This document shows positions 45,929 to 57,798 of a DNA stretch of 64,000 nucleotides, in pieces; the stretch's first letter is position 1; each line of letters opens with the position of its first letter. Under the pieces are notes generated by a model. It saw nothing but the letters and a program-made list of their open reading frames with translations, had not been told where the DNA came from and did no database searches. Source of the stretch: Rostrohypoxylon terebratum (Eukaryota; Ascomycota; Sordariomycetes; Xylariales; Hypoxylaceae); contig MU385857.1 in assembly GCA_022497145.1 (NCBI GenBank), forward strand, positions 682,001 through 746,000. Direction: 5' to 3'. Made by a program: the position numbers and the translations under genes.

Positions 45929-47829
45929 TCAACCTTGTAATTCCTTTAAAATATCTTCAGCGACAATCTGGCCTGCTAGCCAGCTCATGTCCACGGTGCT
46001 CGCGATTGTGTGGATGGCCGATGTCCACCAAAGGCCTTTGCTGGACAGCTTGAACGTTGGGAATCGTCTGAATGGGTACAGATCGGGATAGGCTTTCTCG
46101 AGCTGGTGAATGATGATGTCAGTACTCTAATCCAGTGAAATGAGTCGGGATAAACAAATACTATGTCACTTACTTTTGTCTGGTACAGCCAAGTGATCTC
46201 TTGGTCAAGTCCTCGTAGCTGTGCCTCCGCGCCACCGTTTGATAAAGCTCGGTATAAATACTCGACAACTCTGTTGCCGTCCTCGTTGGTTCGAGAGACC
46301 TCTCTAATGAACGCGAGCTCCTTGACTCCGTAGAAATTGCTGTTTTCGTCCTGGTTGTCGAAGAACAGGATTTGGTTGATATCGTTGAAGAGGTCGGAGC
46401 GGAAACGCGATGCTGTTGTGAAGAACGTGATGTACACAGGCTGGTAAGTCAGAACTGAGGCAGCCTCAATGTCGTCTATTGAGGAGACTTGGTATAGGTT
46501 GAAATCTGGGGCTGCGACGATGATTTTGTCAAACGCCTCAGCTTGTATACCAGACACACCCATGGCACCGTATGATACGAGCCATGCAGATTTGTCTTCG
46601 TCAATCATTGCATTTTTGATGCCTTCTACCGTTGCACCTATCCTCACGGTGGCGTCTGTCGCGCTGATAACTTGCTCGAGTCTATCAATCAACTCACCAC
46701 CAATATAGAAATTGGCATTATCCTCTTGGCCCAAAGCTAGCATTGCGGCTAGGGTGCTGGTACTCGGCACTCGCTGGAAACTGGACCGCTCTACCTGAGG
46801 TCCTAGGACTTCAGCTATGTAAGCACCCTCGATGCCTCGATTACCGAGTCCATTTGGCGCAAGTTCCTGCGCAGGATCCAAGATTCCCAGTGAGATCATG
46901 AGTTGCATGAGATCCATCGTCAGGGGCGGGTCTACGAAGCGATCTCTGAGGCTTGTTCCATCTTTAGTCATGGCTCCTGCCAGCCATACGGATTTGCCAT
47001 ATCTAAATATTTGTCCAAGCCAGCTTGTCATCGGTGTCTTGCTGTAAGGGCGAGTCGTGTCGCTGACGATATGATCAGAGAAACTAGAAGCGGTCAATAC
47101 TAGAAAGACTTATGGGTGGTTGGATTTCAAGTCCTTACTATCCAACCATCTGGCTGGGACACTCGGCAAATCCAAGTCTGTCCCCCAATGTTTCCTCTGA
47201 CTTCCTGGTGAAGAAAGGGTTGCCCCATACGAGAGCGGTGCCAGCAATATCTTCGGCAGTGATCGGCCTTTGTTCGTCATCGTCGTATGGCAAGACCGGT
47301 CCTCCGGCGGAAGCATGAAGAGCCAGCTGACCTCCAATTACGGGGGCCGATTCAAACACAGTGACATTGAGTCTGAAGTTTCTGTTCCTTGAGTTTTGAT
47401 AGAGATGCTGAGCCGCCGATATACCCGCGGGTCCAGCACCTTGTTTCCAGGTTAGATGACTTCTGTTTCTTTCGGCCTTTCTGTAGATCTTGAGATGTAC
47501 ATACCGATAATGGCGATCGAATAAGTTGGGGGTGGAGGTGCCGGCAGTGAAGGACCTCCGAAAAAGTAATGATAGAGGAAGAAGAATGGGAGGAAGAGTA
47601 CGACCCAGCCAAGTAGAAAGCCGAGTAGTTGCAGACATGCAGATAAAGGCGAGGCTTCCTCGCTAGATGCTGATTTTGAATTTGCGGTAGTTGGGATCAA
47701 TGGCGATCGTTCACTCCGGAGGCGTTGGTATATTGACGGAGGTCGACTGGAGTAAGCCGGAGGCGGAGATTCGCTCCGGACACTCGCAGTGCGAGACGAG
47801 TAGAAATACGAGCGAGAGTCTCGTCCCAT
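45929..47829 (-). CDS. Prenylcysteine oxidase-like FAD protein with N-terminal membrane anchor
   Basis: Probable FAD thioether oxidase of the prenylcysteine oxidase/lyase family (releases cysteine from farnesyl- or geranylgeranyl-cysteine). Minus-strand exons: 47829-47505, 47439-47139, 47083-46174 and 46126-45929, phases consistent, 577 residues. The N-terminal about 70 residues are Ser/Arg/Pro-rich and hydrophilic, followed by one hydrophobic segment (about 72-92, LLGFLLGWVVLFLPFFFLYH). Then comes a Pro linker and a Rossmann FAD motif IAIIGAGPAGISAAQHL, formed exactly across intron 1. The C-terminal exon ends with GLWWTSAIHTIASTVDMSWLAGQIVAEDI, the second FAD-contact segment. Acceptor choice for intron 2 (CTTCTAG) was forced because the nearer AG gives a stop. 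An animal-type cleavable signal peptide is absent. Confidence 0.88.
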
Positions 47830-49738
47830 TGTGATATTTTCGCACCGCTCATACGCAGCGTGAGACGATAAGAAGAGAATGCCTATAGGTACCTAGGCGT
47901 GGCGAGGAGTTTCTCCCCGTACCTAGTAGTCATAGAGTTTCTATTGTTTTCAGGTTGAATGTGAATGAGGGAACTAGGAAACCTGGGAGCCTTGTTTGAT
48001 TCAAGACGAGGCGCAGTCATGCAGTCGCCCCTCACCAATATTTGAACACCAAGTACAAGTATTAACTTGGAACTTGGAAGGCTTTCACATCCAAACACAA
48101 TATGAACCTTTTATGTATTGAATAGAGTTATACAGCATATAAACTCAAATCATAACATGGAACATGATATCAACTTAATTTCATTGATTACAGCGCATGT
48201 TTGTATTCATTCGTGTGGAAAGAGTGACTCCTGCCGCTCTCGAAAACCCCAACGATTGGCGTAGATAAGGGCTCTGTTGGTGGTTACACAACATACTAGC
48301 TAAGTTCCAAGGTTCTTATCCATCCAATTCTGCAATGACCGGATCCGCGAATTACCTAAGACTTAAGTGGCTCGTTGCATAATGCTACAAATGACAGGTC
48401 ACATCTCGTTCATAAAATATTGCCACTCTGCCACTCTGCCACTCCGGTCATGAACAATGACAAACAAGAGCATAACCTTGGGATGCCAAATGTCTCCATC
48501 GAGAAAAGATTCGCATACCACACCACGAAGAGATTGGGGTTCAGCCAAATATGGCCAATAAGGACCTCCAATAAGGACCTCGAGTATACTTGTGTCCGAA
48601 CCAATCAATCTCATCGCAGGCTGTCGTCCTAAGTCCACCCAGTAGAAGAAGTTGCAACCCGTTTCCTCAAGCTCATTATTATGTTGATGGACGATTAAGA
48701 AGGAAATAACCAGGTATTATACCTGATAGCTTTGTATGAATTCCTGGGGCAGGCTTCTATAGGGGTAGGTAAGTTTTATTTACCAATAGCCTCAGCTATG
48801 AGCGATCAATCAACTGACATTAAGACCATAGCCGGATTCACCCATCCTCTCATAATATAGATGCCGGCAAGCTACCTATCTTATATGTGGGCAGTGTTAA
48901 TGGAGAATGTGCCATATATTGGATCTACACATGTTGAATGGTAAATCACAAGTTTCAAAAACATTGATCCGCTGATGTCTCAGCACAATCTTCGTTATTT
49001 TCGCAGGCAACCTATATCCATATCAATTCACCAAGATGTGGCCTATCATAAGCCGTCTTCAGACATTGGGATATCGGACCGGTATTGGCATAGACGTGCC
49101 ATCAGAATGATTCCACGAGGCGAGGCCTTGTGCCTGCATCAGGCCGAGCGCTGTAATTGACGGGAAACAACCGTAACATTGCCCGTTATTATCCCACCTT
49201 TTACCGACAGCAACCCCCTTGCTCGCCTCTTTTCCCGGTCCATTCAGCCCTAGCCCCATCTTGTCAACTATTCAATTCTCCTAATATGCCCAATAGAAAT
49301 CGAATGGTATTGCGTGTCCTCCGTCGATGGATTGTGTGGCCTATAGCGAAGAAGCTTCAAGTTTGATATTCTCCCCTGCTACGGACCGATAACACGCCTA
49401 TAACTACTCAGGCTAAAGACCTAATTCAAAGTTCTCTCTCATAGAATGGTTTGCATATGTGCCCATGAGCCTTGAACTCCCGGCCGTCCTATTGGACAAA
49501 ATGGAAATTTTCAAGAGTGACGCGTTCAATGAGCTAAGATGGCACCTAGATGCTCCCATATAACCCAGCGGAGGGGGCTCATGTCGAGCCTGGGCTTCTG
49601 CGAAAGCTGAGAATGGTAACGAGTGACGAGTTGACTTACCACCCAAGCTTTTCGTATAAGAGCTGGGGTCGTGGTTCAGACTAGCTGGATAGTCCTTGGG
49701 GAACCATCCGTTCGTTTTCATCGGTTCTTCCAGTCAAT
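47830..49738. other. Intergenic spacer (1.9 kb)
   Basis: Divergent region between the flavoprotein and the chitinase. CCTAGG-type motifs sit at about 47889-47930 and an octamer repeat at 48421-48444. A minus ORF at 49413-49721 and several 60-85 codon ORFs match nothing. Confidence 0.55.
48421..48444. repeat. Tandem octamer TGCCACTC, 3 copies
   Basis: Three perfect copies in a spacer without genes. Confidence 0.8.
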
Positions 49739-51599
49739 ATGCGGAAGGTTTCTTTGTGGGGGTTAACCCAATGCCTCCTCTGGGGTAGCGCCGTTGGCAT
49801 AGAAAAGCGTGAGGATTGTAATCCGGTTTACTTGACGACGACGGTCTTTGCTACTAGGACTCTATATACCACGGCTGCCCCTAACGGGACAGCGCCGACT
49901 TGTCCGGGGGCTCCGCCATTCGGTAATACGACTACCATCCCGATTCCTACTACAACTAGTACGAGCCAAAATACTACCATAGGAACCACAACAACTTCTC
50001 TTCCGTTTGGCAATACTACTACAAGTGCTACGAGCCCTACTAGCATTCCGACTGGAAACACTACCACTAGTGCCCCGAGCATTCCCACTACTTCCTTTGG
50101 GAACACCACAACGAGCTCTGCGAGTGTCACCAGCCCTCCGTTCGGAAACACTACTACGAGCGCCCCTGGCACTACAAGCATTAGTAGCCCTCCGTTTGGT
50201 AATACTACTACGAGCGTCGTTCCGCCAACTACAATACCAACTACATCTCCGAATATAACGTCGACTACCTCGCAACCACCAGAACCTACCGAGCCCATAC
50301 CTCCACCGAGGCCACCAGGCCCCTTTAGAGGATTCAAGAATGCTGTCTACTTCACAAATTGGTAAGCATATGCAATGTCATTACATGTATATTGTAAACT
50401 GACGTGTGTGCCAGGGGCGTTAACTCCGGTTTTCATCCGCAAGAACTACCAGTTTCTGAGCTCACGCATATCCTCTATGCATTTGCAGATATAGACCTGG
50501 ATGGGACCGTGAGGTCGTCAGATCCGGTGGTAGATCTTGAGAAACGCTATCCAGACGACTCAACGTCCAATCGCACCAAAAATGCATATGGTGTCATCAA
50601 ACAGCTGTATATCCATAAGAAGTACAACCGGAATCTCAAGACGTTGCTCTCTATAGGGGGCTGGAACTACTCACCAAAATTCGCGGCAGTAGCTGCAACT
50701 GATGCTACCAGATTTATATTTGCGACTTCTGCGGTGAAACTAGTCACCGACTGGGGGTTTGACGGCATTGATATCGATTGGGAATACCCTACCGACGAGG
50801 TCGAGAAGGCAAATTTCGTCAAGCTTCTTGAGGCTTGCAGACACGCCTTTGACCGATACACACTTCTCCATGAATTGAAGCATCGTTTTACTATCAGCGT
50901 AGCGAGTCCAGCTAGCCCGACAAACTATGAAAAATTAGATTTGATCGGAATGAATAAATATGTGGACATTTGGTGAGTTTCATGGTTCCACATACATAGA
51001 TCATCATGCTTACAGATGATAGGAATCTGATGGCTTACGACTATTCTGGAAGTTGGGATACGGTCAGCGGACATCAAGCAAATGTCTTTGAATATAAGAA
51101 TGATCCCAACGCGAAGAAGCTGAGCACGGATGATGCCATTGACCACTACATATCCCGCGGCATTCACCCACGCAAGATCCTCATGGGCATGCCCTTATAT
51201 GGCCGATCCTTTGAGGGCACATCCGGACTCGGGCAGAACTACTCGAGCGTCGGAGAAGGAGGCCCACAACCCGGAGTTTGGTATTACAAGGACCTACCGA
51301 AACCAGGGGCCAAGGTCATATGGGACCATGTCGCGAAAGCAACATATAGCTACGATGCCGAGAAAAAAGAACTCATCTCATATGACGATATCCGAAGCAC
51401 CGACTTTAAATCGGAGTACATCCAGCGGCGCGACCTCGGTGGTGCATTTTTCTGGGAGGCTAGTGGTGATAAGGGAGGTTCCAAGAGCTTGATCAATACG
51501 ATGTCGAAGAATTTGGATTGGCCTGACGAGACACGGAATAACCTTTACTATCCGACTAGCCAATACCGTAATATCCGACGAGGAATGCCGGATGAATAA
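49739..51599 (+). CDS. Secreted GH18 chitinase with Ser/Thr-rich N-terminal linker
   Basis: Endo- or exo-chitinase acting on the fungus's own wall or on foreign chitin. Exons 49739-50361, 50415-50972 and 51023-51599 give 585 residues. A signal peptide (about 1-20) is followed by a KR dibasic site at 23-24. Residues 30-190 are a Thr/Ser/Pro-rich linker with six GNTTT copies. The GH18 barrel starts at FKNAVYFTNWG. The catalytic DxxDxDxE motif is DGIDIDWEYP, SIGGWNYS is strand 3, and the later YDYSGSWD, GMPLYGRSF and GGAFFWEASGD blocks are all intact. No chitin-binding module is visible. The barrel most resembles bacterial-like group A fungal chitinases. Intron 2 could end at two nearby AGs; the one giving W-N-L-M-A-Y-D keeps the conserved strand. 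Confidence 0.94.
49919..50212 (+). repeat. Six GNTTT repeats in chitinase linker
   Basis: Copies start at residues 61, 90, 105, 120, 135 and 153, mostly within P-P-F-G-N-T-T-T-S. Each carries an N-T-T glycosylation sequon in a Thr/Ser field suited to O-mannosylation. Spacing of 15 residues for four consecutive copies indicates tandem duplication. Confidence 0.85.
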
Positions 51600-52010
51600 G
51601 TTATAGAATGGTTATATTGATGCTCGTGTCTGAAAATAATTCATGAAAATAAGTTTTTGGAAAATTGGACCGGCGCAGTTGGACTTGATTTTTATACGTA
51701 TTTGTTTTGAGCTCGCGATAGTGGCGCTGGATGATGCTATTTTAGACAGTGACGCATGAAAACCTACCTAATAGACATGACTCGAATAGTGAACTGCTTT
51801 GGAATTAGCTTGGATCCCCTACTGGGACTTTTATGCATGTTTTGGATGTCCAACTATTATTCCAAATGAGCAATTGAAATGAGAAACAATGTATTCAACA
51901 CTCAAGATCATGAAGAGAAAACAAATAGGACTTTCTATGTAGGGTGTATTGTTATACAAGGACTACCTATGTAAGGGATGGAATTGGAACTATTCACTAG
52001 ATCATAACAC
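51600..52010. other. Convergent 3' spacer
   Basis: Short AT-rich region between the chitinase and the FAH-family gene. Nothing else is seen. Confidence 0.5.
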
Positions 52011-52873
52011 TTATGTCTCCGCATACTCGTAAGAGCTTGTCGACTCTTCGACCGCCACCTCAATCTTGCTTTCCTCAATTTCCTTGCCATTGACCTTAAT
52101 TCCGGCTCGCATGACATCGCCTGGCACGACCGGGCCGACGCCCTTAGGTGTTCCAGTGAGAATGATGTCTCCCTTCTCCAATGTCATGACCTTAGAGATG
52201 TCGCTCAACACCCTGGGAATTTGGAAAAGCATGAGCTCTGTGGAATCGGCCTGTTGGACCTTGTCGTTGACGGTGAGATAGATGTCAATGGAATGAGGGT
52301 TGGGAATTGCCGATTTCTCAATGAGGTTGCTCATTGGTAAAAAGGTGTCAAAGCCCTTGGCGATTGACCAAGGCAGCCCCTTTTTCTTGGCCTCATTTTG
52401 AATGTTTCTCGCGGTCATATCAATGCTAAGAGCATAGTCTGCAATAAAAAATAATTTGTTAGTTTATTGGATGAAATTATACGTCATAACTAAGCCTCTG
52501 TAAGCGACTTACGTGCGATGGCGTCAAGGGCACCCTTCTCATCGTCTGCTGCAAGATCTTTCACTTGCTTGCCTAGGATGAGAGCCAACTCGACTTCGTA
52601 GTGAAGATCGACACCCTTAGGTCGGATAACGGGGCCAGCCCCAGGTAATAGAACCGACGATGTAGGCTTCAGGAAGAAGAAAGGCTGCTTCGGCCTGGCA
52701 CTGTTCAACTCGGCGATATGGTCCCTGCATGAAAAATGTTGAGCTTCATGGCACCCCCTGCCGTGAAAGGAGTATGAATGCGGTACTCACGCATAGTTGC
52801 GACCGATGCAGACGACCTTACCGGCCTGTTTCAGAGAAGCCACTGACGCCATACTGCGACGGAAAACATTCAT
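52011..52873 (-). CDS. Fumarylacetoacetate-hydrolase family protein (FAHD1-like acylpyruvase/oxaloacetate decarboxylase)
   Basis: FAHD1-type enzymes hydrolyse acylpyruvates and decarboxylate oxaloacetate in mitochondria. Minus-strand exons 52873-52791, 52724-52513 and 52438-52011 give 240 residues, the usual FAHD1 length. The start MNVFRRSMASVASL gives a short basic leader that could target mitochondria; the second Met (MASVAS) would give a cytosolic form. Motifs are VVCIGRNYADHIAEL, the metal-binding LHYEVELALI (E-x-E), the Asp in SIDMTARNIQ, and LTGTPKGVGPV near the C-terminus. The substrate is inferred from family likeness only. Splice phases agree at both introns. Confidence 0.9.
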
Positions 52874-53894
52874 TGTCTTTAAAAAAGAGCTATGATTAGC
52901 AAACGGATTCGTATAGGGTCTCCTTGAAATCCTGCGGGCTTGAGACTTACACGCGAAAAGAGTGATGACGAAGAAACCTCCGTCTTCTACAACTACGGCT
53001 GACCTAAGGGCTTTTTATATTCTCAAACTTGTTCGGCAAGGTCTGCGGAGAAGTAGTTTCAGTGTCTCAGTGACGACGACTATGCAACAATATCCCGATG
53101 TTCGGCTTCTGAAAAGCTTCATGAGCCGTTATGAGCCGCTAAGAGTTTGTAGCTACGGGATTAATTAATGCCCTGGCACTATCCCCTAAAGAGGTGATAG
53201 GCTAGTAAATGGTTAGTAGTTCGCTATTGGATGGTTTGAATTATACTACGTCGTACTACTGGAGGTGTTACTGCACTGGTTACTGCATAGTATAGGTGTT
53301 ACCCACGGGTGACCCACCCTGCTATGTATAAAAGTTACCTCGTCCTCGGATCGGAGTCCGTAGCGTCGTAGATAGAAGTACTTCGTAGATCCCCGGAATA
53401 ATAATGTTTGATGTGTAATCGAAAGCTTGCGGAAGTTCGAAGGGCTGCAAGGATTACAAGGTGGATTACGATGACGAATGGGGTGAAGCTTTAAATGTGG
53501 GGGGAGTCTCTGTAAAAAGAGCCTGGGCGCCGGACTAGCCGGGTCTGGACCTGGGGTAAGAGAACACTGAGCTCTTCTGAGCACTAGCGAACTCTGGCAA
53601 CTCCACTACGCTTTACTGAGTTAAATGATTTATTTCTCTCACCTCCATTCTTCCCCTGCAAAGCCTGCAAAGTGAAAAGTCCCTAAACCCACCTTGATAA
53701 TAATACCTGAAATACCTACCTGATATCATCACAAGACCAACCTGTTCTGCCCTTCCACCCACCTACAACTTCGTAAATTGACTGGAGTTTTCATCTGACG
53801 AAGTTGCGCACACTCTACCCTTCTTAGACCTGAATTTTGTTTGATTTTTTTTAACAAACGTCGTCGTTGGTGATTATTTGTCGAATGCGATATT
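52874..53894. other. Divergent spacer
   Basis: No gene is supported. A minus ORF at 53246-53584 looks random. The right end is a T-rich leader before the small protein at 53895. Confidence 0.5.
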
Positions 53895-54515
53895 ATGGAA
53901 GCTTTACAGCTAGCACAGATGCTGGCTGATCTTAACGATCTCCAAGCTGCTGTACGTGACAAGTTTAATCGCATTTCCTTACTCTAGACAATCGTTCAAT
54001 TTCATTTAACTGATTATCCTTAGCAGGACCAATCTGCCTCTAAGGACCTCGTGAGCGCCAACCGGGCGCTCGACCGTAAGAGTCAACTGCGGCTCGAGCA
54101 AGAGCCCAGAAGCCTCGGTGTCCCGGTCGCTGAAAACAGAATCAACTCCCCTGCCGGACGATTGACCGACAAGTTCGGTCGGCGCATGCTCACACCACCA
54201 TTGACTAGAACAAACTCTGCGTCTCCTTCAATGCCCGGAAGCCCTTCTGGACACGAGGTATGTGCTCACAAATTGTTTTCATTCCAATACAGCAAATGCT
54301 AACCCATATCTTAGCGACCAGATGCCGACATTGACAGGGCCTCTACGCTCCTCTCCTTATACGAAATCCGGGCCAAACTGAGAGAGCAAGACAACAGCGG
54401 CATGATGAAGGCACGCGAGAAGATTAATGCTCTAGCAGCAAAGCAACAGGCTCAGATAGCCGAACAACACAAGAAAGATCGGAAAGAAATGAACCGACTA
54501 AGCTACCCCAAGTAA
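53895..54515 (+). CDS. Small basic helical protein, function unknown
   Basis: Model: exons 53895-53951, 54024-54257 and 54315-54515, giving 163 residues. It begins with a helical segment MEALQLAQMLADLNDLQAA. A Ser/Pro-rich middle follows (FGRRMLTPPLTRTNSASPSMPG), then an amphipathic helix from RPDADIDRASTLLSLYEIRAKL to the charged EQHKKDRKEMNRLSYPK end. All three exons join in phase 0, which supports the model. Exon 2 has a tandem NAGNAG acceptor (TAGCAG), so one glutamine is optional. I do not recognise the family. A possible further 3' exon is discussed in the findings. Confidence 0.65.
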
Positions 54516-56068
54516 AAACAAAATAACGCAGCTCGACTGAGCTCGACTTAATTCTCGGGATACCTTTACGAACAAATACATCATGGTTATTTATCACAGG
54601 CGTTACAAAAAAGGAATCAAGCGGACGAAATGGAAGCGGATAAGCAAGCCATCATGAAACGAGCGTGGATGCTCCTGGGAACAAAGGGCGTATGAGCTGG
54701 CTGAACATGGTTGAGTTAGTCATGCTGGGTTACTCGGGTCGGCTATTATGATCAAGAAATGATTAGGTATTGTTACACGTATGAGCGAACATCGATTTAG
54801 GAGTTAATCATAATTTGGCAAAGACGGTATCACGAATATACACATGAAGCGCTCCAAGGCATTGATTGGAGTCTGCTACGATTTTACAGCTCTCTACTTT
54901 ATCGTCTTTTTTCTTAACATTCATTTGCGGATTGAATGGTGTTTGGGTTGCTAGCGCCTGACTTTTGCTAAGATCTCATGGCCGACCAAACATATATCAC
55001 ATGTCTTGGTGTTGGTGCTCAACTTCACTGTCTTCGGGGTATGATCGAGATCTACGAGACGTCACGTTGGCGGAAAGGTAAAATGGGATTTGCCTTCTCG
55101 GTAATATGATCTGACATTGTTTATTCCGAATAATCCGTTCAGCTGCGTCATAAGGCCACTATTTTCGGATCTGAAGGGTTGCAGCTTGTACAACTTTGCC
55201 ATTAATGTAACTGATTCACATGTATTCGGGCCTCTGTCGAATATTTCTCGGGATGTTCTGATAGGCAGACGATCATATTGACGAGAGATACACCGCGTGT
55301 ATGCTTATAGAACGATATAAACTCGGGTTCGTGAAGGCTTCTAGAAGAGTGTTGAATTGGCCAATCAGTCTAGAGAAAGTGAGATTGTTGAGGAAGATGC
55401 ATAATTGTTATACACGCACATCATAGTTGAATGGTAGTAAGGTATCGATGCTGACACCTATCGAAAATAGCCTCAAGTGATGAGATACAGATGACCTAAA
55501 AAAGTTAAAACGAAATACACCTTCATCTTGCGAACTTCAATGTTTCTATATAATAACCTCTGAGGCTACAGGATGCGACTAGCCTGCCAGCCAAACGCGA
55601 CGGCAATCTTACCGCACTATTTTAGCTGCTTTCAGGCTGTCAACTTTCAAGCAAGCAGGAGGTCCCTAGGTACAGTAGTCGGTGAGGAGAAACCCTACGA
55701 ACTACGCATTTGGTTCGGGACTACGTTTTCCGGGCTAAGTCACGCACGGACCAAGTTCTCTATTGTACCCATTGTAGGTATTAATTACATGGGTATCGGC
55801 AATCTTAGTCATCTAGCACCACTACGGCGGGCTGGGCGGGCAGTTGCTCCCAACTGGAAAGAAGTTTCAATCCCAAGCTTTTTTTTTTTTGGGAAAATCC
55901 AACCTTGACAACCACTGAAACGCTAAGCCAGGCCAGATAGACGTTTTCCCAGACGTCATTTTTTCTCGATTCTTACATCTCAATCCTTCCACATTTTTTT
56001 TCCTCGCTAAAATCAACAGCTGAACAGAAGTCCCTGCAGCCACCCGCCACCTTCAAGGAACGCGCAAC
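54516..56068. other. Intergenic spacer (1.5 kb)
   Basis: No recognisable gene. An ORF at 55573-55908 and a T-run near 55879 precede the SR-protein leader. A short charged open frame at 54600-54695 is described separately. Confidence 0.5.
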
Positions 56069-57798
56069 ATGGCTAGCAGCGTTGACGCGAAGCTCTTGAG
56101 AGCGACAAAATTCCCTCCCGAATTCAACCAGAAGGTTGACATGCAAAAAGTCAACCTTCAGGTCATGAAAAAGTTCGTAATCATGTTACATGTTATACAC
56201 AACGACTAAGCAGCTAATCGACACATTTGCAGGTGGATTGCGAGTAAGATCTCTGAGATATTAGGATCCGAAGACGATGTAGTTACCGAGCTCTGCTTTA
56301 ATTTGATCGAAGGGCCCAGATACGTAAGTTCATTCTAGGTACGGTGATCCGGTCCTTCAGACGTTGCTAACTTGAAAATGACAGCCCGATATCAAATCCA
56401 TGCAGATCCAGCTCACCGGCTTCCTCGACAAAGACACCGCACAGTTCTGCAAAGATTTATGGAATCTCTGCTTAAGCGCCCAGTCTAACCCGCAGGGCGT
56501 GCCCAAGGAGCTTTTGGAGGCGAAGAAGTTGGAACTTATCCAGGAGAAGGTACTGTAATGTTTATCTTGGCGTATCTCCGAGGCTATACTAACTATCATT
56601 AGATTGATGCAGATAAGGCTGCCGAAGAGTCACGAATTAGACGAGAAAACCAAGAACGCCGTGAGCGCGAACTTTCAGATCTCCGAGACCGAGAACGTCG
56701 GGAACGTGGCTTCCGTGGTGGACGCGGCGACAACTGGCGTGGCGGCGGGAGACGTGGTGGTGATCGAGCTTTTGGAGGCCGTGGCAGAGGATTTGGTCGA
56801 GGCGGCTCTCGATCTATCTCACCACCGAGACGAGAGCGGGACTCTTACCACAATCGCGACCGCGACCGCTACGTACCCCAAGACCGAAGAGGAAGCCGAC
56901 AGGAATTTCGACGCGGTCGCTCTTCATCTCGCTCCGCAAGCCCCGATTCGAGAGACTCTTCGTCTCGTTCTCGCTCACGCAGCACAGATAGCGACCGTAG
57001 CCGACGATCACCTACTCCACCTCGCCGTCGTTCTAGAGGTCGTCGGTCACCACCTCGTTACAGAAACTTAGCGAAGCGAGAGCGATCTCCCGCACGAGCA
57101 AGAGACTACAGGGGACGCCGAGACGATCGCAGAAATACCTCTTCTCCAGACAACCGAAGTAGGTCCGAGAGTAGTAGATCTCGCTCTCCAGCGCCCAAAA
57201 GGCGTAGGTATTCAGACTCGTCCAGCCGCTCGAGGTCTCCACGCCGCACTCGACGACTAAGCCGTTCCCCATCGTCTTCTCCCTCGCGATCGCGATCGCG
57301 CAGCCGCAGTCCCAGACAAAGACCAGTCCGTGAACTCATTAGTCGCAGCCCCTCACCTAACCGCCGTGGGAGACTAAGACGGTCTCCAACTCGAAGCCCA
57401 ACGCCGCTCGACTCATCAGAGGAAACAAGGCGGCCGCGACGAAGAAGTCGGCAAAGACGCAGAGAAGATAGCAAAGCCAGAGACGTCCCTTCGAGAAAGC
57501 GGAGATACTCTGCAAATTCCCCTCGCAACCGTAACAGATCAGCTGATATTTCGGAAGATGAAGATAGACCCAAATCCCCAAGACAACACGCGGCCTCGGC
57601 GGCCGATGAGGTTGGTTCCTCTTCTTAGGGCCCTCGGGTGTCCGTCTCATATGATAAATCAGACTGAGAACTGACTCTCCCATTCTCTATTAGACTAAGA
57701 CTCCGCAACAGCGAGCTAATGAGTTACGAGAAAAGCTTCTGAAGGAGCGAATAAAGAAGATGAGAAGCACCTCAAGTAGAGACAACGTCAAGGGGTGA
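56069..57798 (+). CDS. PWI-domain, Arg/Ser-rich splicing protein (SRm160/SRRM1-like)
   Basis: Nuclear RNA-processing protein. Exons 56069-56172, 56233-56323, 56385-56549, 56603-57610 and 57694-57798; phases agree and give 490 residues. Residues ~20-120 form a PWI nucleic-acid-binding domain (VDMQKVNLQVMKKWIASKI ... FNLIEGPRYPDIKSMQIQLTGFL). An RG/RGG box follows at about 160-205 (GFRGGRGDNWRGGGRRGGD), then about 240 residues of RS dipeptides and SRSPSP-type elements. The last exon adds a short helix (QRANELREKLLKERIKKMR). In SRm160 the same order occurs: PWI at the N-terminus, RS tail. Intron 1 has an unusual GTTCGT donor. The RS region produces long false frames on both strands. Confidence 0.92.

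Noticed and set aside
47084..47098. Earlier TAG acceptor in the flavoprotein intron 2
   Set aside because: It gives an immediate in-frame stop; the next AG (CTTCTAG) gives a continuous protein.
48421..48444. CRISPR-like repeat
   Set aside because: Only three contiguous octamers with no spacers; a simple tandem repeat in a eukaryotic genome.
49413..49721. 102-codon minus ORF upstream of the chitinase
   Set aside because: No signal, motif or splice support; probably part of the chitinase promoter.
49739..53000. Carbohydrate-active or biosynthetic gene cluster around the chitinase
   Set aside because: The neighbours (prenylcysteine oxidase-like, FAHD1-like, small unknown protein) share no pathway, and no synthase or transporter is present.
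56604..57573. Long ORFs on both strands across the RS region
   Set aside because: The RS-repeat coding sequence opens several frames; the PWI-domain frame is continuous through consistent splice sites.
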